From: Liolophura sinensis | Taxonomy: Eukaryota; Mollusca; Polyplacophora; Chitonida; Chitonidae | DNA: 60,000 bases | Assembly (NCBI RefSeq): GCF_032854445.1 | Contig: NC_088297.1 | Location: 23,449,127 to 23,509,126 of the forward strand | Reading direction: 5' to 3' | Shown: positions 9,624 through 24,600 of the stretch, piece after piece | How the letters are laid out: each line of letters starts with the position of its first letter | How positions within the stretch are numbered: position 1 is the stretch's first letter | Made by a program: the position numbers and the translations under genes | The notes under the pieces: model-generated | Databases searched by the model: none | What the model saw: the letters and a program-made list of their open reading frames with translations, nothing else | Told to the model about the DNA's origin: nothing

Positions 9624-12600
9624 CTGAGGGTCAGATCAAACACAAATATCACTCATGAATATGCATTACGAATTAGAGATTGGCGTGCGATTGAAACAAA
9701 ATACATTACGTAAATGTTCTCAGTACTGAAATGCCTGGAATCTAAAGGTTTTGTGGAGTAACAAATAATAATGCGAAGAGAAAAGGTTCAAGGTCAACGT
9801 AACAGCAGTCTAAAGTTTTCCTCAACTGGATTTTGCAGTAAACCAGAAAGAGTTGAGCTACACGATCTAAATGACAGGTACGTGGTGCAGCGAATTGCTA
9901 TCCTGATGGTGGATGGATGTATTCAACTGGATCTAACAGGTTTCTTCCATCCATTAATCCGGCCGATATAAATGAAAGTATTCTGGAGTACAATTTTCAA
10001 CCCAACTCATACATAGAAATATCAAATATGTAAATCTTACATATACCTTGCCATCTGTGGCGTCAACGTGAACGTCATGCCCCATGCTGGTGAACTGCTC
10101 AGACAGTTTCCTAGTCAGATGATGCAATTTCTCTGTCTCTTTCCAAGTGCGAGACTCCGACAACTGTTTTAGTTCCTGCCAGAGTTCATCTTGAAGTTTG
10201 GCCAGGCGATTTATGTCGAGTTCACTGTCGAGATGCCCAGACCGTTTTAAGTATTTTCGGACTTTACCCAACACAGGGGTGACTTCAGCATGAATGAATT
10301 CACAGAGAACCCGGTAATCCTGATCCTTGGCGAGGTGATCTTCCGATCCAATATGCATCGTTCGTGTCGGACGCTGTTTCCCGGATAAAGCTTCAGAGAA
10401 ACTAGGAGCAAAAGGGTTGCTGTAACCATGCATTTTCACTGAACTTTGTTCTGTCATATCATTCATATCAACGTCGTCAACAGGTCGGAACTGAACACCA
10501 CATATGCCACACATACTTTCATCCACTGTGCATCGCTGGAAAATTTCCTGCAAGTACGCTGGAAACCTGGGATTGCTAACATGGTTTCCAAGATAAGCCT
10601 GTAAGAAGACACTGACCATTTGTGCACGCATTTTGAATCGAACAAACTTAAAGAACTTCAACAAGACTCGTGCTGCTTTCTCTTTCCTCTCTTCTTCCAT
10701 CTGCTTCTCCATTTCCTCAGGACTCATTCCCAGTCCTTCATCTTCAGTAGGCTCCTTCACTTTCAGGTCACTGAAGTTGTATGTATTCTCCTGCCACTGG
10801 CCTGTCCCAAACTCACTCGGCAGTTCATCCCAAACAGTGCTTTCTTCCACTATTTCCAGACTGAGACTTTCTTTCTTCTTTGCATCGACCACCCATCGGC
10901 ACACCAGCAGATCTTCGTCGTTTTTTTCTCTCAGCGCATCGCGGAGCGTCTTGACAATGTCCTTCTGCCCCACGGATTTGCGAGTCCTGGAAATGACTGA
11001 CAACAGACGCTGGGGTAGCTTGGTCTGGACAGGAAGAGGGTTGTGCACTGCTTGTAAGAGGTCACTTTGATGATCCTCGAGGACCATCCCAGACACATTG
11101 CTCAGCAAGGTCAAGAGGAAAATCATACCGCGTTCAGCGATACCAGACTCAATGTGGGGACTTGACGGTTGCAACATATCCTTTAGCAAACTGAATCCCT
11201 GTCCTTTCCCCTTCGTTTCCTTACCTATTAGTATATCCACCATGGTGCTGATTTTGTCCAGGAGAATCTGGTGACGCTTATTAAGCTTTGAAGATTTGAC
11301 AACGTTAAAAAGGGACTGGCATTTTTGCTTTGCAAAACATTGATCCATAAAGCGTACCACAGAGATGTAGCTCGCAGGAACTATCAAATATTGCCCCATG
11401 TGCTTGGCACCCAACGAGAAATCAAGCATCAGAAAAAACTCCATGCTAAACAGAAGCTGGCCATAATGTGGGAAAACCTTAGTGTCACCTTTGTTCCTTA
11501 GCATTGCCAAAAACTTGCCGAATTTGAGCAGCGCTTCAACTGGCTCAGGCTGAGGTCGGTATACTAAGTTCAACGCTTCGAAGAATCTGCGAGCGTAACA
11601 GATGAAGCAGCTTTGGCCCTTGTATTTATCTCCAATCATAGCTGCACCCTGGCTAAGGGATCTTTCCATATCCGTCTTCTGATTGGCCTTAAATGAGGCG
11701 GCTTTTTCTGCTTCTTTCATCCACGCATCCACCTTATTCATTTTGTTCAGAAAAATTGCCGAGCAGATACAAACCTCCACGTACACAGATGTTGTTGAGA
11801 TCTTCTCCTTATACTTGAGACTACTCCACATTTCATTCTGCCATCGATCCACCGTGTGGCGCAGGTCTTGGTGGCTCAAAGAGCTGAAGACGTAGGTAAG
11901 CAGCTGGCCGTCGCTACAAAAATGCTTCCAGTGTGTCGTATTCGGCAAAATGAAATGGATGAGATCGTCGAGGGATGCATGTTCATTTCGCAACGGTAGG
12001 AGTTTCAGGAGTTCATGTCGAAGACTTTCATCAGTGACAACCTGACAGGTTCGAAGTATTTCTGCGCAGATATGTGCCTGGCTCAGATGACAGTGGAACA
12101 GATTGAGGAAAGTTTCTTTGGAATGAGGCTTATGGAGGTAGTGACAGGTCGCTGACTCTTGACAACCCTCACCTGAGAGAAACTTTGGACATTGTTGGTT
12201 CTCACTGAGTATAAGCTCCACACTTGACCTTATCTCCAACACCCACAGCTCAACCAACTTCAGGAGATACGCTTGGAACTGGCTGTTGGCGTCTTCCACC
12301 TTAATATCTATTCTAGATTTTTCCCTGTCTTCCCTGAGAAAGAGACGACAGTTTGGGTAGTGCTTGGGATAGTACTCCAAATACCCAATCTTAGCGCTCT
12401 TCAGCCCATAGTACCTCCGATACAACCTGACTTTCTCCCGCTCTTGGTTATTGCTGGGCCTGTAACTGGCTTTAAAGGCCATCAGCAAGCGGAGGAGATG
12501 ATTCTTTGCAAACTCGTAGCAAGCCTTACTGTCGTCTTTCAGGCTGACCATGGTCAGAAGAGCTTTAGAGCATTCCACTTGCCCAGCTTCATTAGGGGTT

Positions 12601-15600
12601 GGGGTCAACTTGCCAAACTTCCACCAGGACTCTCTCACCATGGACTCGTCCCAGTTGAGCTGGCCTAACAACAGGTGAATTTCAGCCACAGTACTGGTAT
12701 CCCTGGTAAAGGTGAAGTATGTGATCAACTGCTTCAAGTTCATGACAACGCTTTCCTTCTCCTTTATTTGATTGTCGCCTGGGAGAGTGCTGGTCAAGTC
12801 TTTATCCACGATCTTCTTGCGACAAGAAGCCAGAAGACACTGATTTACGACTCCGTCATCTTTGGCCATTTCAGCGAACTTCATTGCTTCATCGTACTGG
12901 CCCTCTTCGAAAAGAATAGAGGCCGCTCGTGAGTAAAGGCCTGCAATAAAAAAAATACACAGAATTATTTAACAATCAGATGTTTCCATTTACCTGGAAG
13001 GCTATTCTCTCCACAACAATTTATTTAAATGTTTGAAATGAGGCTGAACTTTAATGTACATAGTACAACAATAAATATTACAGACTTATCTCTGTTTTAC
13101 ATAACCAGACGTCCAAAACACAGTGCTCGTATCCACATACCCAGTTCCTTAAGTACATTAACTGCCAGCAGAGGTCTCCCGTGCTTCATTAGGAAGTTGA
13201 TGCGATCTTCCGGTGATCGCAGACGCTCTAAAGACCTCAACATTCTTTGCTCGTCTCCTTTTTTCCGGTGAAACTCAGCGGCCTTGTACGTCAGGCGATC
13301 CATGGTCTGTTCTGGGCGATTTTCCGCCAAAGCCTTAGGTAAGGGTTTTCCCTTAGAGTTGTAGTCCTGCAAACAAAAAGAGGAACAATGCTTGTTTTAG
13401 AAGTGCAAAGATTTAACCAGTGACATGGTATTTTGTTTTCCGACTGCTACAGCATGGAAGGACATATCAAAGCCATTCATCTCACACAATATAACATTTA
13501 TTTATTTATTTATTTGATTGGTGTTTTACGACGTACTCAAAGAGTATTTCCCTTATACGACGGCGGCCACATTATGGTGGGAGGAAACCGGGCAGAGCCC
13601 GGGGGAAACCCAGGCACACCTTCCCACGCACAGCTGGAGAAGAATCTATGCGTCGAAGCTGACATTCGTATACCAGCTGTCAACCAGCAGAACAGACGTT
13701 CCGGGTCAATAATCGCAAGTCCAATTACCCATACGACGTTTAACACACACAGACACTACTGAAGAACAAAGAATTTATTTATTTATTTGATTGGTGTTTT
13801 ACGCCGTACTCAAGAATATTTCACTTAAACGACGGCGGCCAGCATTATGGTGAGTGGAAACCGGGCACAGCCCGGGGGAAACCCACGACCATCCGCAGGT
13901 TGCTGACAGAACTTCCCACTAACGGCCGGAGAGGAAGCCAGCATAAGCTGGACTTGAACTCACAGCGACCGCATTGGTGAGAGGCTCCTGGGTCATAACG
14001 CTGCGCTAACGCTCTAACCGAGTGAGAAGAACAAAGCAAGTATATGAAGTACAAAATAGGATGGAATCAAACAAACAGAAGCAGTCAACAGTTTTCAATG
14101 ATAGAGGAGAGGTATGTTCTAGGCGACTGAGTGAAATCAGTATTCATATCGTGTACCATGCCTTGTGACATTTGTTAGATCATATGGTGAGAGAGAAGAG
14201 AATTATACTGCTTGTAAAATGTAAGAAACTTGGACTGAAGTTTCTAGTTACTAGTTTTACTAGTTTTTGCTGTAATAACTTGTGACGTTGATTGAAATCG
14301 TGACACCATATGATCTAACAAATGTCACAAGGCGAGATATGTACACGACATATGCAGGTGAAATTATCCCTTTTGTCCTACAGCCTGTAAGAGAGGAAAC
14401 CGTCTTTGTACAAACATAGGTCCAGAAAGGAGGTACCATCTGCAGAGTTTTTCAAATCCAGCGAAGGTGGGTAAATATCTTTTTACTGCGCTCGTTATAT
14501 ACGAGCTGGACTTGAACTCACAGCGGTTGCATTCATGAGAGGCTCCTGGGTCATTGCGCTAAGCTGGCCTGATACCCCTGTCGGCCAGGGAGGCCCCTCA
14601 CACACAATATAAAAGACTATGGCAATAGAGAATAAAACCAGAGCAGCGATGACAGGGTTATATAGTTGGCAAACGATTACGCGTAAGTTGTGTTGTATGG
14701 CCCCTTGCTGATCTACATCCTGATCGTGACTCACCTTCAGCCTCATGTTGTATCTGTTGAGAACATCGATGGCCATGTCGTAGCTGTTCATCTCGCAGAG
14801 TGTGCTGATGGCTTGTCGGTACAATCCCTGCTGCTCGTAACACCGACTCGCCTCGTAGTTGAGATTGCACATCTTGTACAATCCTCCTGCCTTCTCCATC
14901 TAAATACAACCCAAAACCGGGAATGTTAGTGTCAGACCCACTTTCAACATATTCCCTCCATTTTATCATTATTTCATTAGCAAACGTCCACTGCTCAAAA
15001 AAGTCTCGCGGTTGCGATTTCCACTACTCATCTATTAACATTGCGCCCATTAAAAAGAGACAGGCAAGATGCAGCTGTCTTCTAAATAGCCTTCCAAAGG
15101 GCATGTTTGATGATATGCAATTGTGAAAATCAAAACCCCTTGGTTACTGATAATAGACAACCCCTGAACAACACAAAGCAGCAATGTCAACTAAAAACTT
15201 CTGGCTTCCTCACCTCTCCCATTTTGTCGTACAGACGTGCTGCCAATTCGCGTTCCTTAGCGTTCTTCAGACACCGCGCCGCCTCTGCCTTCATGTCGCA
15301 CTTGATCAGATACTGCTCTGCGGCATACAGAAACTCCTCTCTCATCCGCGCAGGGTTCTCCTGAAGGCGCGTCGCTTTGAGTGCAGCTGCATGGGCCAAA
15401 GCAATATTCTCCTTGTCTTCCACGTTGGCTTTCCTGTAGCATTTGGCGGCCACTTCATACAGACGGTGTTTCATGAAGTCATCCCCACGCTTCAGCCAAT
15501 CTGCAGAGCTCGAGCTTTCGGCAAACATTTCGTCTGTCAGACCTGCAAATGTGAGAAAAATTATCACAGTAAATCTCCGTCCTGGTAGGATTAAGACACA

Positions 15601-18600
15601 CCAACTGGCAAATCTTTCAGTGGGCCCTGAGTCAAGTCTGCGACATAACGCATCAGTGGTCAGCTGTGGTGAAAATGCGAATCGCATAATGAGCCATCTG
15701 CTTGATAGCAAAGGAATATGGGTGAAGGAAACCAATGGAGAAGGTATAAACCTTGTGCCACATACATGTAACTGAGAAACCTTCTACCATAAAGACCCAG
15801 GCGAAGAAGTAAAAGCTGGAATTGAGTTTACGACCTTCATTGTCAGAGGTCGTTCGCCTGTAACAGGAATGTACATCTTATCCAAATCAACCTACACGGG
15901 ACGTCGTAATGATTGTACCTTCGGATTGGTTCTCACGAGCAGAAATGGCACGGACTAAACGTCTGGCCTTGAAGTAGTCAAACATGGGAGCACGGTTTTC
16001 CGCGTCTTCGTCAAATATCCAGACGTTGACCCTGGCTCTGGTCAGTGCCGTGTACAGGTGCTTGAGTTCTGAGCACAACACCTTGTGCTGGTCAGGGTTG
16101 AAGGATAAAGGTCGGCTGGACGAGGCACTCATCAGTTCTGTGGAATACCAACAGCTTAAAGATATTATATATATTGTATAAAATTTGAACCCATTATGTT
16201 TGTTGCCATTTCCACAAAATAACCTCCTATTTATCTACAAGAGCAAATTTGTTGTTCATTCACTCACATTAGAAGTCATTATTTTGCTACTTTTACGTTG
16301 TGTATGCAGATAATGTATGTGCATCCCACTGTACACAAAATAGAATTCTTAGTGAAAATTTTCTAAGCAGGGCGTGATCACCAATCAATCGGTTATGAAT
16401 CGGAAATCAGTTCTCCACACAGTTATCAAAAAATGACTTAACAGAGAAATAGGGAGTGATTTGTGGCATTTTCAGTTGAATTTTTGGTCTGGCTACAGGC
16501 TGAGTCTTCATTTTGCGACTTTTATAATCTCTACTGAAGTACTAGATACGCCAGTCTGTCTACATCATGATGAACAGAGGGAATCAAACAAATACAGCAG
16601 ATATTGTGTGCAGAGTTAATAGTTCCATTGCTGAAGTTCCGAACGTAATGTGGCTTCGGTGTCCTTGTCAAAAAATGTTCATATTTTTTGAGTTTAGGAA
16701 TATCGCCTCCTTCAGTGAATTATCTACATGTTTTAAACCTTTTGTCTGTCCCCATTTTAATCAGCTGAGCTCTATCAAACGCCTTCATTCTAAGTTTCTC
16801 AAATTTTACAATGACTATAACACTCTCGTTGGCAGGTATGGACAGAGCGTTCAGAATCTCTGGCGATCTGCATTATGATCAACCACACAGACGGCGGTGT
16901 TATCCCTATGTACATATCTATCACGTACATGGTATTTAACAACATAGATGGTGCTGGTTGCCCAGTGTAACCGTTTTTCTTGCATGTCATGTGTAACATC
17001 ACAGATGGCGCCTCTTGTAGCATGAGATCTTTACTTATTAACGGGAAAGACGTAATGGTGGTTACTTTTGAATCACAATCTGATGGGTTAAGGTCTGTAA
17101 CGTTCGTCATTTTCAAACTGTACCTAATACTGCTTAACCTGGGGCTAGGGGTCGTAAAGGTAGCCATGCTCATTACATCAGCATGATACCTTTATGAACA
17201 GCTGCAATTAAAGCGCGACTGAGATACTTGTTTAAGTGTTATTTAACATGGAACTCATTCATGGACTACGAATTTGAACTTTGATATGGAATTCATGCCT
17301 GCAATATTCATTGTCTGCCCGGCATCATTGAAAACTGATGATCGCTTCTCTCTTGTGTGTTACCGGCTTTATTTCTTATTTGTATAATTTCTTACATACC
17401 TTTGTCTTTGGGAGTTAGTGTTAAACGCTGTTTTGGAAATGGATCTTGCGATTATCGACTTGGAACGCCTTTTACGGACTACGAATGGTATACGAATGTC
17501 GGACTTGACGCTTATATTTGTAATTTGTGTTTTTTTGTAGCATTATTTTGAGCAGCTCTTAATCTGAGTGCCGCTAAAGAGTATAAAATCAGGCGTGCAT
17601 ATGTCTCTGGCACTGTCTTCAGAGAAACAGGATATGAGGGAATATGACAAAGAGGGTAGTTCCCTACCTGTGTCTATCTCCATCACACCATGACTACTTG
17701 CAGTCCGGGACGGATTCTCTGTCTCATCTCCTGACAGACGATGAAGAAATTCTGTCACTACACGCCACTCCTTCTTGGCCTGAAAAAAGAAGACAAAACA
17801 GAAGTTCAGTTTCTTTTCAATTTCCAAGACAACAGCCACTGCACTTTTCCAATTATAATTACGAATTCAACGTACAGTTTCTGAACATCAGTTGAGCCTG
17901 TGGATTTCCTATGTACAATATTTTTAATTAAAGACATACAGCATAGAGAGTAAGACCAGTGCAGCGACGATAGTGTGAAAGCTGGCAAATGGTCACATGT
18001 AACCGGTCTGTTATCAATTTACCTCAGTTAGGGTTCTATTCTTACCATACCTCTAAATGCATAAATAGGAGCAATTTACACATCCCCTAGAGCCAAGGCT
18101 GGAGCAGAATTAGGTTAAAAAAATATGCAATGATACATCTTATTAAACATCACTGGTCTAGAATTACTCAAAATACTGCGTTGTGATCACATTTAACATT
18201 CGATCACATTAAAACAATGCAAAGGGACCAGGCCTTGGGGATGTTTATTCCACCAGCAGAATCCTGGTTTATGCAGGAATATAATATAATTAAAGCGGTA
18301 CAGCATGGAGAGTAAGGCAAGTAAGGCAAAACCACATACATGTACTATAAACCAAATTTCAACCTTACCTGGGAATCTTTGAAGAAGTTGTAAAGGAGGA
18401 TGTCGTCGAACTCCAGACCTTTGGCCTCAAAGATGGTCAGCACAACCCCAAGTCGCAGTTCTTCTGGAAGAGCCTCTCTCGCAGCGTCGTTCACGACAAG
18501 GATGGCCTGGTGGGCCCCAAACTCAATTTCTGAGGTCTGCCGGCGGTTCCCTCTGAGCAGAACTGCAAGATCACAGAAACTGCAGGATTCCAACAGGACA

Positions 18601-21600
18601 GGAAGAGGTCCAGAGAACAGACCCTGATCCCTGCCCAATTGGTCAAAGGTTTCGGGGAAGAATTCCACCATGAGGTCGACGACACTACTGGCAAGCGTGA
18701 GGATCCCGGCGTGAGAGCGATAGTTGTGAGTCAGTTGGTACACCTTCTCTGGTACTTTTACAGCCTGGTGTTTGCCCATGGCTCTCAGCGATCGGCTTGC
18801 GTAAAAGAACAGCGACTTGAGGTCACTGAAACGGAAGGATATGCCGCACATAATGCCCTGTGCTGTGTCGCCTGTGAAGAACATCTCGTTGGGGTTCTGA
18901 CACAAGCCTATCAGCAGACAGAGCTCGGCCTGAGTGAAATCTTGAGTTTCATCCACATACACTTGGTGAAAAACCCAGTTCTGCTTCTCCGTTTTACACA
19001 GGCGCCGATAAATATTCAATAGGAAGTCGCATTCATCGAACAAACCACGCTGCCTCTTTAGCACCTCGTACCGTTTGAACACCGTATACACCTTCGCCCT
19101 TTCACCTGTGAAATTCGTGGCTCGCTTCCGTCCCAGTTCCTGGTATTCTTCCAATGTCAACTTTCCGGACGATGAACGCAGAGCCTCGAAGGATCCTTTC
19201 AGGAAGGAGTTGATCTCGGTCCAGATCAGCGAGGGGTGGTACCCTTTTATCTTTATCTTTGGCCACAGTTCCTCAGCAAACACTTGATAGGTCACTTCCT
19301 GGCGGGGATCCAGATGCTGGGTGGAGTGTGCATTAGGACTGCCCACTGCTCCTCCCACCACTTCATCCTCCTCCCCTTCAGAGTCCGAGTCAAGATCGGA
19401 GAGGACCGCTAACGGGCTGTCTGCGTCGGTCCACCCTCGAATGTCCCTCTTCAAGCTCCCATCCTCCTCCCTCTCAAAAAACGGGTTGCTTGGCAACGAT
19501 GCGTCCAATAAGAGCAAGAGTTGCTGTGAGGTGAGGAACAATGGGTAGTTATGGTTTGGGATGTCCTGTAGCCTGTTGGGCAAGGCTCTATCTTCTCCTT
19601 CGGCACGCTTGTTTGTCAGACTGCACGCGTGATTGAGGTCTTGGAAATTCTTCATGACCTCATTACAGAGGACTCCATTCTTTGTCACAAACACTTGCTG
19701 GAGGTGGTCCAGAATATGGACCTCCCCCTCGGGAGCCTCCTCATCCTCCCTCTCTGGGCCTTCCTCTTTCTCGCACTCACTGGTGTCATCCTCTTCCTCC
19801 TCCAAGTCTTCGTCATCACTCTCTTCCTCCTCACTACTCTCCTCGCCATCTGAAACACACCACAAAACACATGAAACACAATTAACAAGACACCAAACTC
19901 CGGAGTTACAATGCCACTGTCTTAGAACTCTCACCTGAGCTGGCAGAAAATAAGCTAGGATAAAACTTTGGCCATCGGTACAAAACTTTCTAACATCAAC
20001 ATTTTATTGAATAAGGAGTCAGCCATTTTTGCTTTAGACAAGACAAGAGAATATTGTAACATATCCTACTAGAGCCTTTTCAAGAAAAACTTCCTCACAA
20101 AGCAATTTGTAATTACACTAGGTGTAACTGTTTGTTTGGATGCCCAAACTCTATAAATAGGGTTCCAAATCGGTCTAGATCAGGAGAGGACAAGTTTGAA
20201 AACAGAATCACCCTTTTTCAGAACAGTGGTCGCTGGGAATTAACTTGCCTTTTTTTGGAAACAAGTGAAATATTCCTTTCACTAGAGTCAATGACTTGGG
20301 TTACAGCAAAACAATGAGCACAGTATGTTGGTATTGAGGTACACTATAATCATCCACTTACCTGTGACTGGAGTCTTGCACCTGGTGAAGTGGGCACTGC
20401 GTGGAAGCAGTGGGTCACCTGTCTGGCTGGCCTGTGTCCAGTACCTTAGGTAAGCGTGCCACAGGCGGTAGAGACAACAAGTTGTTTTTCCAGTACCGCT
20501 GCGTCCCAAGAGTAGCACTGGGGCTCCCAACTGCAGACTGATGATGGCATGCTCCATGTCTGTGACCTTGAACGGAAAGTCAACCTTGGTGTCGGTCTGA
20601 TGAAGAATATGGTTGACCAAAGCAGCTGAGAAAGAGTAGAACTTCACGATGTGGTACTCACGTTCACTCGGACTGGCTGGCGGGTAGAAGGTTAAAGCTT
20701 GTTCAGTGTTCTTTTCTGACAACATGAAAAGTTCTGGCATACAGTAATTGATGTTGTCGCGGACAGTTGTCTGTTGAGTAGAGATGCGGACAAGTTTCTG
20801 GAGCAAAATGCTGTCCCTGCCGCGGGCATGGGATCGTGCGATTTGCTGAATGCGATGGTACAGGTTGTCGTGCAAGACCACAATGTCCCACACGCGAATC
20901 ACCTCCGTGTAAATTTGTGCTTGTTCTTCCACAGGTATGTCTGCTTGCGTGGAATTCTTTTCAGAAAGTTTCGGTGAAAATGCGATGGCTCGCTCCCAGA
21001 GAATCCGCGCACCTTTGGAAATCTTGGCCTCAAACAGATTTAGTGTGTCCGGCACGTTGTGGACAATTTTTGTCAGAGAATCAGTCCACTCACCTCGTGC
21101 CAGCTTCTGAATCCGCTTGATGGCTCGCTGCTTCATAAACATCGGCATGCGCTTATTTTTCAGGAATTTCCACACATCTGCAGTGCATTCCACTTCCCAA
21201 TCCAAGTCGTCAAAGATGTCGGCATTTATTTCGTCACTGGCATCGTCCTGTTGAACGACATCCTCTCCATCCAAATCCTCCAAACCTTGTTCAATGTCTT
21301 CTACAATATGTAATCCATCACCACTCTCATCGGGAGTTACAGAGGACAATGCTCTCTTTGTTTCTGTTTCATCACCACCTTTGCCCAATCCAGTTCTCTC
21401 TGCTACCTTATCTTTAAAGGAATCATCGTCTTCTTCTTGAAAGACAAAGTCACTGAGTTCTCCGATCCACTTTTTCAACGCCGCCTTGCATCGCTCCTTC
21501 TCGCTTTTCTTTGACTTCCGCAGCTTGATCTGTGCAGAATTCTCTGGCATTTCCTTGCCCTTCTCAGCGGTCGGCGATGGACAAAAGGGTTCTCCTGAAG

Positions 21601-24600
21601 GATCCATTGATTGCTCTGAAGAACTGGATGGCATGGGTGTGGACGTAGCTTTCTTTGAGGGCAGACTGTAGCCTGCAGCCATCCTCAGGTACTCTCTCCT
21701 GCGGTCATTCTGCTTGCTGATGTAGTCCAGAGGAACCCGCCCAGAGCTGTCCTTTCCTCCTGCGGGTAATCGTCGTGCACACAGTAACTCCACGGCACGT
21801 TGTGCGTGACAGCTGTAGCGACATTTTGCTGCCATGTGGTACAGCGAGCTACCGGTTTTGTCCAAAGAGCGGGGGTCAAGGTAGGGATACTTTTCTTGAT
21901 CCTGGTCGTACATCTCTAGCAGTCTTTCCAACAAGTCAAAATTACCTGGAAAGCAATACCAAAAAGGCTGCTCTATAGAGAACTGGGGTCTGGCACCTGA
22001 GACTAAGTGTATTATAGGTGTAGCCACATACACTTCATAAACCAATCATAAACCCTCATGGGTGTTCCAGTAAACTTCTGAATGACCTATTTCCAAGATA
22101 ATGGTCAACATAGACTGTTAGAGATTTTATGTCACTTAGGCAGTTACAATCAATTTGAGTAAAAAACCATGTGGAAGAAACTCACAAATATTTGAGCCCA
22201 ATAAGCTTGGCAATAAACTCAGTTTACTTTTTACTTTTATTTTTTACGCCTCAAGAACATTTCACTTATAAGGCGACCTTCCATTAATGGAAGAGGAAAC
22301 CTGGCAGAGCTTGGTTAAACTATACAGGTACCGAACTTACATGTATCTCACATACCTTTATCCAACTCTAAGGCCACCTTAAGTGCTGCATGAAGAGGGG
22401 TATCTCCATGTGTCAAGCGTACACGCTTGGGTTGAGCACCGTGCTGAAGAAGAACCGGGATGATTCGGAAATATTTCCTCTCCAGGGCGATGCTAATTGG
22501 CTCATCAGTGATCTCGGGGGTGGCTGGCAGAAATGCTCCATTATCCAGCAGGATACGGATTACCTGAAACCAGGCCAAAGCAACACGATCAGAAAATCCG
22601 GTCAAGCAACAACAACAACACAGTTAGCAGAAACAAGCCCAACCATAAAGCTGTGAAAATCGAAACCCCTTGGGTAAGACTTGCATCAATAGGACAAAGT
22701 TTCCCCGGTCAACAGGACAGCCGTTTTTATCAGGTATTACTAGTATCAATTCATGGAGTTTTAGCAGTGGCATCAAGTACTGTATGATATAAGCATCATG
22801 TCCAACATTCGTATACTATTCGTTTTTACCAGTGGCATCAAGTACTGTATGATATAAGCGTCATGTCCAACATTCGTATACTATTCGTTTTTACCAGTGG
22901 CATCAAGTACTGTATGATATAAGCATCATGTCTGACATTCGTATACCATTCGTTTTTACCAGTGGCATCAAGTACTGTATGATATAAGCGTCATGTCCGA
23001 CATTCGTATACCATTCGTTTTTACCAGTGGCATCAAGTACTGTACGATGTCATTCATTACCAGATTATGAAATTAGAACATGCCCAGCGGTATGTAACAT
23101 TTTTTTGGACCAGTGGTTTCTGCTTTCATGGTAGCTCATAAGCATGTGGGATTTTCCAGTGGTTATCCTTCATACAAGTCGTTGAAAGGTAAAGTTTGCC
23201 CCTGATTTTGTGTGCTTAGTTTTTCACAATCAGCATTTGAGACAGGGGTCAGATGCTAAAGACACAAGGTGATCCCATCATTCCTGAAGCCACTGTTAAT
23301 GTAGAACTCCAGTGTTGGACCTTTTGAACTGAATATAGATACTGCTAAGTTCCCTGGATCCATTCCGATCGTTTAAAACGTCGAAAACAGAAGAAAAACA
23401 GCAAAATTGGGTGATCAAACATCAGAAAATCTACTCCACTAAGATCGAGCCAACACTGCCCTTGTGACTTCACGGCGGAAAATTCCCCTGCAGGCATGTG
23501 AGGCTTCTCTATGTGCACAGACCACAGAAGACAACTGCTATAATTTTACAACTAATTTCGAGATTATTCCAAGCCCAATTGTGGTTTGCGACTACAGTAA
23601 CAAAACGCAGGATCCTGTAAACTTACATACATGGCCTAAAATGCCACAGATTCAGAAAATATGGATCAGATCTCATAACAAACTATCCGTTCCTTTGATT
23701 ACGCCAGACTCGACCAGTCGTCTGAGACTTGCTAATTCAGCTGCGCCTACTGAAATAGAAGGCCGATGGACGAGGCTTACACCGCCCCCCTCCCCCATCC
23801 CCTCCCATCCCAAACGAAAAAGAAAAGTCCAGATTTTCACTCCTGGAAAGCATATGTTGTTAGGTTACTTGCTTGTTTGAAACAGCAGGCTGTGACAGGA
23901 ACTGCAGAGAACTGCTAGCTTGCCTTCAAAAGCCAGGCTCTCCAGCTCAGTTTACACCTCGCCCACAGGCCTTTGAACCCTTTAACGGGAACTCAGAAAA
24001 AATTTTATTTGGCATTTCTATGTGTTACCAGTCGCTGTTTCCATTCAATATAATTCAAACTTTATTTTTGGCTGTGACACTTTTTTAAAACATAGAAGAC
24101 TGGCTCGACTGTTACTTTCACCGGTGTAGAGCGACCAACTTTTCTCGTCACTGCAAATCACGATCAGCTGACCCGACTGCATGGATCATCGTGTCGCAGT
24201 CGGTAAGCCTATCGCTTGACTTGGCTATAAACCGCGCCAAATTCTCCACGGATATTACCATAACTCCATGGATGTCCAATTTGTGTCAGACAAACCAGGA
24301 GTGCGTCAGGGTTCCAATTAAGAGGTGTACACGTAGGGGTAAAAACAGATTTAGTTACACAACAGTTTCAGAAAAAGCTCACAGTGAGATGGTCTAATGG
24401 GTGGATTTACCAATGCTTTGTAGGGCTTGTCAACACATAATCCTGGCCATAACCCAACCAGGGCTTCGCGGCCCATAAGATTGGCAGACAGTCCAACTTT
24501 AATGGGCTTTTTTAAGTGGAACTAGTAAAAATAATGTTTTTAAAAGGCAGTTTACACACTAACATGGCACAAATATTGTCTAGGGAACATTTAGTATGAA

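Noticed and set aside
10620-12932. Several plus-strand frames of 70-145 codons
   Set aside because: They lie opposite TRANK1 exon 20 and have no domain or splice support; they are antisense shadows of a well-conserved coding exon.
13772-14025. A functional tRNA gene in the A/B-box region
   Set aside because: The boxes are part of a dispersed SINE with body, tail and target duplication; no intact cloverleaf was seen.
23464-23880. Plus-strand frame of 138 codons
   Set aside because: It has no ATG at its start (GTG) and no recognisable domain, and overlaps TRANK1 intron 11 on the other strand.
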